From contig NW_003131858.1 of NCBI RefSeq assembly GCF_000003605.2, positions 507,720-529,584 of the forward strand: a stretch of DNA of 21,865 nt, written 5' to 3'. Shown here piece by piece: positions 9,987-18,166 of this stretch. Each line of letters opens with the position of its first letter. Position 1 is the first letter of the stretch. Under the pieces are notes generated by a model that did not search any database, was not told the origin of the DNA, and worked only from the letters and a program-made list of their open reading frames with translations. The stretch comes from Saccoglossus kowalevskii. Taxonomy: Eukaryota; Hemichordata; Enteropneusta; Harrimaniidae. The translations under genes and the position numbers were made by a program.

Positions 9987-12900
9987 CTGTTAACAACACA
10001 TACAAAATCAGAGTATTAACCACCATATAGGAAAGTGTTTACATATTTAACATTCATTCATTTTATGGCCATTTTCAGAATGGGAGTTTAACCTACAGGA
10101 AGGCAGACATGTAATGCCCACAGCAATTTCAATGTTATGTACAGGTTTGGCAACCATGACTTTCTGGCATCTTTATACCTTCATCAATTTTAATTGTAGA
10201 ATGTGATACATGTTAGAATGGGGGTATTGTTTGTCAACTGATTTAGATGAGGTATTCAGGAGCATTACTTAATAAACGTTGAACATAAATCATGTTTTTG
10301 AGGTATTACCGGTAAATACTGTAAAATACTTTATTTTCGCTATTTTCGCTGAAGGAATGATTCAGTGAAAATAAAATCCAGCGAATATACTTTTTTTCCT
10401 ATATTTTACATTCAACTCATCAAAAATCAGTAACAATAAATTCCATACGAAACATCAAAAAAGTATTTTCAGCGAAAATAAAGTATTTTACAGTAATTGC
10501 TTTATTAGAAGCACATCTCCAATTAAACCGCATATAAACCAAAGATCACATTTTTTGTACAATGATTCATTGAAATAATTATTTATTTTGACTACAGAAA
10601 CATCTCTGTAATTTGCATAAACACAAGTGCTACTAATAGAGCGAATACAGTGTACATTATAAAAACAATAAAAATAATAAAGCCGACACAATTTTTCCCA
10701 AGGACATAGAACAAAATTCATACATACTTTCATCATTTGAAGATGTGCTGTCTCTTGATCTGTGTCCACTTTTTTCTTGATCTTTTTCTTTACTGCAGAT
10801 TAAATCTAGAAACTCATCCGTCAGATGGAAATCTTTCTCACGGTTTGGAAATGGTAGGATTTCAGATTCATGCTAGTGGAAAAAACATACGATTATCACA
10901 AAAATTGCTGGCTTTAAATTTCTGGCAACTAACATGATGATTTCTCAAGGTTACTCATCCTGGTACTTGATGACCTCAGAAGGTCACTCAACCTGGTACT
11001 TGATGACCTCAGAAGGTCACTCAACCTGGTACTTGATGACCTCAGAAGGTCACTCATCCTGGTACCTGATAACCTCAGAAGGTCACTCAGGGATCTCACC
11101 AGTCCAACATGAGTGCTGATCGGTCATGAATATTAATGAGCTATATGAATATTAATTAGCAATGAATATTAATGAGTTCGGTCGAAATGCAAATACTTTT
11201 GGTATTAAGACATTATGTTTCAAAATTTAGAAGAGTTTGAATTTAAAAATGAAATATATTCGAAATGCGCATGCTGCAGACTAAAAACAGAAACAAATAA
11301 ATTATTGTTGCAATATTAATGTCTATTGTAAAAAGTTAAATAAAACGCATTTGAAACGTTTCAGCCAGGAATATGTTCACGATCTTATTTACTCCAAAAA
11401 CATTCTCTTTCAAAAAATCGACCACGTAATTATTTGGCGTATTGTTGTAATTTATTATTCGTACCACCAACTTCTAAAACGTATATATTCACAGTAGTGA
11501 AAGAACAAATAAAACTTCCAAAGTCTCGACGTGACATAACTTACTTCGCAATGTTATAACACCGATTATACCAATAATTCCTCAGTCATGATGCCATGCA
11601 AAAAATATTACTTTCTTTTTTTGATATGAAATAAAAGTAAAATTTGAATTAGTTTTATTGGCAGTGGTTATTTTTGATCACTCGATCGCTTCAGTAAAAA
11701 ACACAGACCCGCCATGATGTTTGTGACGTATTAGATGACCATCATGTGTCCTTTGACCCGATGAGTCAAGAATGTCATTAACCAATCTAAATACCGCATG
11801 GTAGTTCCGGTAGAATCCGAAGTTTTCCAAATGGTAGTGATCCTTAAAATTACATTGCGGAAGTATAGCGATGTTGTAGGGTGATGTGTTGACATCAATT
11901 TCAGTTGAAAACTGCATGATGGTTTTCGAAAGAGGTGATTAGCTATTTTTAAAAAGTAAAATATAGGTCTTGAAAGAAGAGTGTTTACATGATTCACAAT
12001 GATAACAGTTCAAATGTATTTTACCAAATCACGCAATAAACACATTGTTTTTTTCTTGAGTAGCGTAAACTGACCGCGAACTCTGCTTTGACCATGTTAT
12101 ATCGAGGTGGAATTGATTTGGAAAGAATTTTAGCTTTCAATCTAAAGACTGACTATCGCAGAAAGTATTTACTTACAAAGAGGTGCTAATTTCACAAAAT
12201 TGACTAGACGCATCGTGCGACGAGGTCTATTGTTTACAAATTATAATCCACGACTGGCACGATGCATGTCGGTCGGTACATAATTATAATAACAATCAGA
12301 CAATAGTCCTGGTCGGAAGCATTTCCGTGGTGGTCGCTAATTTTGAGTGCCGGCCCGGGTGGACAACCGCCGACCAATGTGGCGAAATCCCTGGTCACTC
12401 AACCTGGTACTTCATGACCTCAGAAGGTCACTCATCCTGGTACATGATGACCTAATAAGGTCACTCATCCTGGTACCTGATGACCTCAGAAGGTCACTCA
12501 TCCTGGTACCTGATGACCTCAGAAGGTCACTCATCCTGGTACCTGATGACCTCAGAAGGTCACTCATCCTGGTACCTGATGACCTCAGAAGGTCACTCAT
12601 CCTGGTACCTGATGACCTCAGAAGGTCACTCATCCTGGTACCTGATGACCTCAGAAGGTCACTCATCCTGGCACTTGATGACCTCAGAAGGTTACTCATC
12701 CTGGTATTTGATGACCTCAGAAGGTTACTCATCCTGGTACTTGATGACCTCGGAAGGTCACTCATCTTGGTACCTGGTGACCTCAGAAGGTTACTCATCC
12801 TAGTACTTGATGACCTCAGAAGGTCACTCATCCTGGTACCTGGTGACCTCAGAAGGTCACTCAACCTGGTACTAGTACTTGATGACCTCAGATATGAACC

Positions 12901-14395
12901 AATAAGTAGAGTGCTGAAAAACATATCATTTTTGTTTTATTCTATTCTAAATTTTATAGATTTTAGTTTTTTGATTATCTTTTAATGTTGTGAACAGCCT
13001 AAAAACAAAAACATTGGAAATCTGTGGATCTGATTTATTGGTAGCTCTTTAACAACATTGATTTACTCTCATTTGATATTAATTATCAATCTTTAAATAA
13101 TTTTGAACAAAAGAATTTTTGTTTACAGCAACCCAAAGTATACTTACCAAAGCAGGCAGGTCATACATTGTGCCCAAATGTTTCCATAGAACATTTGCAG
13201 TACATTTCTTGCCGGTTGATAAAGTAAACTTTTCATGGATACACATCATATGGAAATTTTTATTAACACCTGCAGATAAATGGAAATAAACGTTTACATC
13301 GCCTTGAGAGGATGAAGTAACTCTGACAGTTAAAGACATACATGTGTAGTCCCCGTTTTAATTTGAATTTACATTTGAGGACAAAAAATGAGGGAAGAAA
13401 GCTTTTTCATAAAAACCATGTGACAGAGTAAAAAAATGAGTAATTTAGTACCGATATTATGTCAATCTCTAAATTTACACACCAAATGCATCATGTACAG
13501 TAATTTTGTACCCACAAAAAATAAAGAATACAATATTACGTCAATGTTTTGTTTTCTGCTTCCTTAATAATTTGTGTTATTTGTATTCATGGAACTAATG
13601 TTACAATTATTTAATGTCAATGAAAGATTCCTCTTGGGGTGGATCATTAAAAACTCTGTGAGGGGGGGGGGGCTATTGAAAATATGTCCACTTAGTTTCA
13701 TGCTGATTTGTACAGGTGTATATTTTTTTTCTGTTATTGAACCATGTAGGATTTGTTTTCAATGATTTTTTTCTCCAGTGCACATTTTTTTTATTAATTC
13801 TGCCACCCCAAATTTGTTAATGTTCACTCCTTACTCTGCTGACTTTGTACACTTACAAATCTTTGTATATGAACACAAACATTTGTTTACATATTTAGAA
13901 ATTTTGTGATTTGAATGAAAGCGAATTTGGCAAGATTATTATCCCGTAGTTTATGTCGTTCACTTATTTGCTGTACGATACCCCCCCCCCCCCCGTCCAG
14001 TGGCCAAGAATACATGTAATAATAACAATAAGATACGGGTGTTGTCAAACTTATTATTGGTAATCCAACCACGACAGACATACAGAGTCAGATGTTAAAA
14101 ATTTACATCATACGTAAGCGCGCTCTTTCCATAACGATTTGTCGGACAAAAAAAAGGAAACATAAACAATGGTCAACAGTGATGAATTGTCACGATTACT
14201 AACGCAACGTTTTATTTCAAAATAAAAATAAGTCAACAATGAGTTATTTAACGTATGAAAAACAAGAAAAATAGAATGAATATATAAGCTGCTAAACTTG
14301 CCCACTGGTTTGTGTCCTTTCATTGCATGAAATAAATTAACTTCGAGATCTGCGTCCCATACGATATCCAAATCCGAATCTTCATTAGCAGCCAT
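9826..14395 (-). CDS. MRGBP: MRG-binding protein (Eaf7 family), 4 exons
   Basis: This encodes the metazoan Eaf7 orthologue, a nuclear subunit of the NuA4/TIP60 histone acetyltransferase complex that binds MRG15-type proteins. Exons on the minus strand are 14395-14302, 13269-13148, 10872-10728 and 9986-9826, giving 522 nt (173 aa plus stop); the phases fit at every junction. The Eaf7 domain spans residues ~11-82: IVWDADLEVNLFHAMKGHKP (11-30), VNKNFHMMCIHEKF (33-46), LWKHLGTMYDLPAL (59-72) and, opening exon 3, HESEILPFPN (73-82), the last as I recall it from vertebrate MRGBP. A charged linker follows, then a basic Ser/Thr-rich tail with KRKR (~144-147) and VKRRRVL at the end, matching the KRRR ending of vertebrate copies. 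Length is a little under the human protein (about 200 aa). The start is M at 14395, with AAAATGG context; an in-frame ATG at 14491 would add 32 residues. Intron 1 has a GC donor. It is divergent from the ESCO gene. Confidence 0.95.
9987..10727 (-). other. MRGBP: MRGBP intron 3
   Basis: A 741-nt GT-AG intron. It contains the 175-bp inverted-repeat element at 10319-10493 and otherwise AT-rich sequence with no gene seen. Confidence 0.85.
10319..10493. mobile_element. 175-bp MITE with perfect 23-bp TIRs
   Basis: The first 23 bp (starting CTGTAAAATACTTTATTTTC) are perfectly inverted at the right end (ending GAAAATAAAGTATTTTACAG), with TA on both sides (10317-10318 and 10494-10495). This is the structure of a Tc1/mariner-type miniature element. 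The perfect arms suggest a fairly recent insertion. It sits in MRGBP intron 3 and has no coding sequence. Confidence 0.87.
10728..10872 (-). CDS. MRGBP: MRGBP exon 3
   Basis: The acceptor TTTTTTCCACTAG precedes CATGAATCTGAA (HESE). The exon codes HESEILPFPNREKDFHLTDE, a linker and a charged Ser-rich stretch (SKEKDQEKSGHRSRDSTSSN), ending DE plus one base before the donor GTATGT. It is 145 nt and ends in phase 1, which fits the next exon. Confidence 0.92.
10934..11088. repeat. 33-bp minisatellite, left part (about 4.7 copies)
   Basis: The unit is CTGGTACTTGATGACCTCAG then AAGGTCACTCAWC. The leftmost copy is degenerate (GATTTCTCAAGGTTACTCAT). The array ends abruptly at GGTCACTC (11081-11088), which is the left target duplication of the adjacent transposon. 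The same array resumes in phase at 12393. Confidence 0.93.
11089..12392. mobile_element. 1304-bp DNA transposon inserted in minisatellite
   Basis: The left end AGGGATCTCACCA is inverted at the right end (TGGCGAAATCCCT), matching at 11 of 13 bases. Both sides carry the 8-bp duplication GGTCACTC (11081-11088, 12393-12400). Removing the element and one duplication restores a perfectly phased 33-bp array. The left 245 bp, including three ATGAATATTAAT motifs, recur at 20917-21157 and, inverted, at 16345-16430, so this is a dispersed family. GGTCGG motifs cluster near the right end. Minus-strand frames of 79-88 codons at 11678-11997 resemble no transposase I know, so it is probably non-autonomous. 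The 8-bp duplication favours hAT, which is an inference. Confidence 0.82.
12393..12892. repeat. 33-bp minisatellite, right part (about 15 copies)
   Basis: This continues the array interrupted at 11088. The unit is 33 bp (11 codons), so frames stay open for the whole array: MTSEGHSSWYL or LILVPDDLRRS on the plus strand and MSDLLRSSGTR on the minus strand. The central units (12470-12670) are almost identical and the outer ones carry substitutions, as expected for expansion from the middle. It lies inside MRGBP intron 2 and is not coding. Confidence 0.95.
13148..13269 (-). CDS. MRGBP: MRGBP exon 2
   Basis: The acceptor TTTATCTGCAG lies just before GTGTTAAT, completing the Gly codon split by intron 1. 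The exon codes VNKNFHMMCIHEKF to MYDLPAL, the heart of the Eaf7 domain, and ends at TTG with the strong donor GTAAGT. It is 122 nt and ends in phase 0. Confidence 0.94.
13270..14301 (-). other. MRGBP: MRGBP intron 1 (GC-AG)
   Basis: A 1032-nt intron with donor GCAAGT and acceptor CTGCAG. It contains a G-run near 13663-13672 and a 14-C run near 13981-13994, with no gene. These homopolymers resemble the G-rich transposon end at 2506, but no target duplication was found. Confidence 0.8.
14302..14395 (-). CDS. MRGBP: MRGBP exon 1 (coding part)
   Basis: Encodes residues 1-31 plus the first base of codon 32. It ends after GTG G and is followed by GCAAGT, a GC donor with otherwise perfect consensus at +3 to +6. 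The reading frame runs on into the intron to a chance stop, so the splice boundary was set by matching the family motif GHKPVGVN across the junction. Confidence 0.9.
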
Positions 14396-14646
14396 TTTGG
14401 TTTGTTTGGTTGTTCGTTGTTTCTCCACAAACATAGTACACCGACTGTTTACAGTAATATAATGGGGTTTTACACCAACGACTGAATTCAACGGTATTCT
14501 TCAAATTCATAACAAATGCTATGAACCATCAATAACACACTAATTCGTTTTCTGGGTCATATGACCATACACCCGAATTGGTTTGAGCGCCCTCGGTGTC
14601 GACATATGAAAATGAAATTCCCGCCAAGCTTGTTGTGTTTTCGAAA
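14396..14646. promoter_or_regulatory. Divergent MRGBP/ESCO promoter with E2F-like site
   Basis: About 250 bp separate the MRGBP start codon (minus) from the first ATG of the plus-strand 5' exon. The interval has more CpG than its surroundings and no TATA box at a sensible position. TTCCCGCCAAG at 14618-14628 matches the E2F/DP consensus (TTTSSCGC-type) and lies about 20 bp before the plus-strand ATG. E2F control of cohesion and replication genes is established in animals; its action here is inference. Confidence 0.55.
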
Positions 14647-14748
14647 ATGGCGACAGTGGCCAGACGATGATCGCCTTCTCTAGAGTTCATGCCTGATTTC
14701 TCCGTGATCACGAAAGGATCGAAGACAAACTTCCAATATTTGTTCAAA
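14647..14748 (+). other. Probable 5' UTR exon of ESCO with two upstream ORFs
   Basis: An AAAATGGCG start gives a 7-codon ORF (14647-14670). A second ATG at 14689 opens 20 codons up to the strong donor AAA|GTGAGTAC (14749). Joined to the acceptor at 17041, the second ORF would read two more codons (EK) and stop at TGA, overlapping the ESCO start as ATGA. In the ESCO frame this exon has a TGA and no later ATG, so it does not extend the protein. The transcription start is unknown and the exon may begin upstream of 14647. The donor is clearly visible; the link to ESCO rests on strand, order and absence of another gene. Confidence 0.5.
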
Positions 14749-15847
14749 GTGAGTACTTTAGGAGTAGAAATATCACTTTAAGTTTTTCTTTGCTCTCATT
14801 GATCGAGGTCGGTTGGCTGTAAACTGAATTTTCTGAGAAGCTGACGCTAAGACATTGACACTTCCCGGTACAGGGCATTGTCCCATTGCCTTCATCGCAT
14901 TGTTTTAACCGGCCCAGGATACGATCTCATTAACGCCAACGTACTATATTTGCGTACGTGAATACTGGTACTGATTGTTGATCGTCTGGACGGGTTGATG
15001 ATGTGGCCGCACTTATATTTCACAACTAAATACTTCCGCGCTTTAATATTCCAATACAATAACAAACTTGGAAAGCCGCTCAAGTTGTCGAGTCTTGACT
15101 CGCTGGAGTTTGGCGGGGGAGGGAATCTTGGCGGCGTTTCACACGGAGGCGATCTATGGTTTCAGTTTTATTTGAGTTTTAATTATTTAACCAAATGCAT
15201 TTAATTTATTTAAAACTTCTATACGAGTTTGGAAATATAGAATGAATGTATAAAATCATAATAAGTTATGTTAGGTGGCTAAAAATAAAAATCAGTTTAG
15301 TGGGCTGGTTACATCTCGTGTTAGTTTGCATTGAGTGGTCCTACACCTGATTGTAACTGTTTTGTAGTACATGTATTTTAAGGAGTTTTTCCATTCTATT
15401 GCAGCATGCTTTATTTACACTGTGATGATGTGATCAGCCAAAAAATATCAGAGAAAATATTCATTTAGACTGATTTAATTTTGAGAAAAACAAATTTTCA
15501 GAGAGAATTGCAAATACTGAGTCACAGCAAAATTTAACAATTTTGAGCATACTCAGTGTTTTAGTTTCCAAATTTGACAGGGAAACACTTCTATTGTTAT
15601 TTTATATGGATTTTATTCAATGGATTTTATTTTCCAATGCAAATAGCAAAATTATTAACCAAAGGAATAATTAATACATTAACAGTTAATGCGAAATATG
15701 GAGTTCTAACAGGATTTTTTCACGATTTATTCATGCGCAATTTTTTTTTTCAATTTTGCCAAATCATTCTCAAGCTATGTCATAAAAAAAGAAACATTTC
15801 TCATCATCTGATTTCAAAATTCTGATGATGAAAAAACAATTTCATGT

Positions 15848-15880
15848 ATAGATAGATACTGTAGATAGATAGATAAATAA
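15848..15880. repeat. GATA microsatellite
   Basis: A short, imperfect run of TAGATAGATA-type units broken once by CTGTA. Confidence 0.75.
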
Positions 15881-16344
15881 GTGTAAAGGAACTATCATTA
15901 AACAGAAGTTTAATTCTCTTGAAGATTTGTTGAGTTGAATAAAAACTTGCTCAGGTTCTCGACAAGCTGTTGTTCGTTTACTCCACACTTGCACCTGAGT
16001 ATAGTAAGTTTTGTTGAGGTTTTTGGCTAAGGCTAGCTCACAAAATTAATTCCAGAACTTATGTTGAGTCAGCGATTTAAGGTATAGTTATTACTCACTA
16101 TAAATGTGATTTAATATGCAACAGACCAGAAAACGGGTCTAATTCTTGTTTCCACTTTGACCGTAATAAATGGTCTACATGTTTTGAAAAAAAAAAAAAA
16201 AATAGCTGCCGGGGCAAAAGTCAATGTGATTGCAAAAATAAAGTTTATCCATTCTTCATTTTTCTCAGAGTAGATTATTGAAATATTAAAATAAAAGTAA
16301 AATTAATTAACAAAGTTATAACTCATAACTACGAGGATGACAAA

Positions 16345-16430
16345 AATGAATATTAATTAGCTCATGAATATTAATGATCTTATGAATGTAAATTAGCTAC
16401 TGGCACTCAAATGAGGCTGGGCAGAACCCT
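16345..16430 (-). mobile_element. Fragment of the 1.3-kb transposon family, inverted
   Basis: The reverse complement begins AGGGTTCTGCCCAGCC, continues TGAGTGC, and ends in two ATGAATATTAAT-like motifs. This mirrors the left end of the element at 11089 (AGGGATCTCACCAG) and of the copy at 20917 (AGGGATCTCGCCAGCCC). Only about 86 bp are recognisable and no opposite end or target duplication was found. Confidence 0.65.
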
Positions 16431-17041
16431 GATATTATAAACAAACAAAAAAATGGAGTCAACACTAATGAAATAATCTACCGGTACTTAAGTAGTGTGC
16501 CCTCTAAGATGATATCACACGCCATTGACGCACAAAGATTTTGCTGTGACACAACTTTGTGTGCTAATTCACACATTACCCCGGTAATAAAATAATCTTG
16601 AAATAGAAATTAACATTTTATGAATAAAACAAAAACAAAAAATCAGGGGCCCCAACATACAGTCACATGTAATTTATTTTTTTCTTCAATACTGTTCTCG
16701 CCAGCAGTCAACAAGCTGACTCAACTTAATTTTTGGAAATTTCATTTTAACTCTCTACAAAATGTTTCTCTTAAAGGGCACACTGCTACTAAGATACCTC
16801 ACAATATTTCCTTCATAATTGCATGTGTCTAAGACATTTAGAAATTTTTGCCTTGAAATTACTGAAATTCAGAATACTGTATTTGTCTGTGTAACACTGT
16901 CACCATTTTCAAAAACACAACAAGCTTTGCGAAGGTCCTCAATGGACAGTAGTTACCCACCACCCTGAATTTTACACACTTTAATATTACTGCTCATGGA
17001 AGCCCTTTCATTCAATAAAAGTTTTTGTTTTGTGGTTACAG

Positions 17042-18166
17042 GAAAAATGATTGGATCTGGCAGAATTATTACGTCTCCGCTGAAACAAAGGAAATCTGAA
17101 TCTGCCAACGATTCCAGAATGAAGCGACAAACTGATTGGCTAGATGATATTGAATCACCGAACACACGAAAGAGTCCGAGGAGATCATTTGGAGGCTCAT
17201 CTCCACGTGCGTTCAATTCTTCATCAAATCGACAAGGGTCATCTATTGTTAGATGCTTAGAACATGATTTAGAAGAGAATTTAAGCCCAATTCTTCCTTC
17301 CAAATCATTCTACAGTGGGAACAAATCAAAATACATCAGTCCAATTGAGAGAAAACAATTGAGGGAGTTGGACGAACAGAGAAGGAAAAGTTTGGGGGAA
17401 GACATTACTGTGAATAAACCCGTGAAAAAAATCCAAATCAAAACGCCTAAGTCTAACAACAGGGTGAAAGGTAAAACATCCAAGTCAAGTAGCGGGAAAA
17501 AGAAAAATGTTAAAACTGTAGTGAGGAGTGATGTAAAAAAGCCAAGATTGCCGGAGCTGAAATCCATAAGATCATCGCCCAGAAAAAGCCCCAGAAAGGT
17601 TGCAAAGTCAGAAAATAGTCCAAGGAAAGAACAATTGAATGGTGTTAAGACACCAGTGAGGAGATCGCCAAGGAAGAGTCCTCGGAAACAGGAGAATGGA
17701 TTTAGTTTTACAGCCAGTAAGAAACCGAGCAGCGCCTCTAAAGGCATTCGCTTGTACATGCAAGGATTGAATAAAGGTAAAAAAAAGTCTGCGCCGGTAT
17801 ACAAAGAAAGGAGTCTGTCGAGCAGTGCTGTAAAACCTAGCAAAAAGAAGAGCATGACAAGTCAGGGTTCCCCGTCGTTGACTCCAGCAAGGTTGGAAAA
17901 AAATGGTGGAAAAAGTAAAGCCGATTTGGATGATGTTTTTCTTGATGACTTTGGATTCAGTACTCTTAATGGGACCTTGTCTGAAAAGTTGTGCACGTCC
18001 TCGTCTGTTGGCGACAGCCCCAAAAAGAGAAAGCGAGAGATCTCACCGAAGAAGACACCCAGGAAATCACCAAAGAAAGCCAAATTAGATAACGTGGCTT
18101 TGACGCAGGATACACCTGATTCAGACACAGAGGAGACGGTCGCACCAGTTCGAAAGAGTAGCAAAG
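17042..18166 (+). CDS. ESCO2: ESCO large exon with start codon
   Basis: The acceptor TTTTGTGGTTACAG ends at 17041. ATG at 17047 begins MIGSGRIITSPLKQRK. The exon encodes 373 residues plus one base and ends AGCAAAG before the donor GTTGGT, which is weak at +4 to +6 but fits the next exon in phase. Reading past the donor gives only about 22 more codons before a stop, with no resemblance to the family. Confidence 0.82.

Larger units (their letters stand above)
10873..13147 (-). other. MRGBP: MRGBP intron 2, repeat-filled
   Basis: A 2275-nt GT-AG intron. It holds the two parts of a 33-bp minisatellite and the transposon that split it. The segment 12893-13147 is AT-rich with nothing recognised. 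Confidence 0.85.
14749..17041 (+). other. Probable ESCO intron 1
   Basis: A 2293-nt interval from GTGAGT to TTGTGGTTACAG. The segment 15080-15150 is richer in G and C and has a second E2F-like TTTGGCGGGGGA (15109-15120), so an alternative start there is possible. A short GATA microsatellite (about 15848-15880), an A-run near 16188-16202 and an inverted fragment of the 1.3-kb transposon family (16345-16430) are the only other structures seen. Frames such as 15574-15825 and 16620-16832 have no recognisable features. Confidence 0.45.

Noticed and set aside
11678-11997. Transposase remnant in the 1.3-kb element
   Set aside because: The minus-strand frames show no DDE/D or zinc-finger motif I recognise.
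12347-12985. Open frames of 107-212 codons on both strands
   Set aside because: The 33-bp minisatellite unit is a multiple of three, so frames stay open; it lies in MRGBP intron 2.
13655-13998. Possible G-run/C-run bounded transposon in MRGBP intron 1
   Set aside because: The G-run and C-run are inverted to each other, but flanking 8-bp sequences do not match and similarity beyond the homopolymers is poor.
14529-14747. 72-codon minus-strand frame over the putative ESCO 5' exon
   Set aside because: No recognisable domain; it is antisense to a good plus-strand donor and overlaps the shared promoter.
14892-15204. Small frames on both strands near 15 kb
   Set aside because: Short, low-complexity or without features; the raised GC content alone explains the open frames.
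16996-17046. Upstream ATG at 16996 as ESCO start
   Set aside because: The 17 extra codons cover a polypyrimidine tract and the TTACAG acceptor, so they are intronic.
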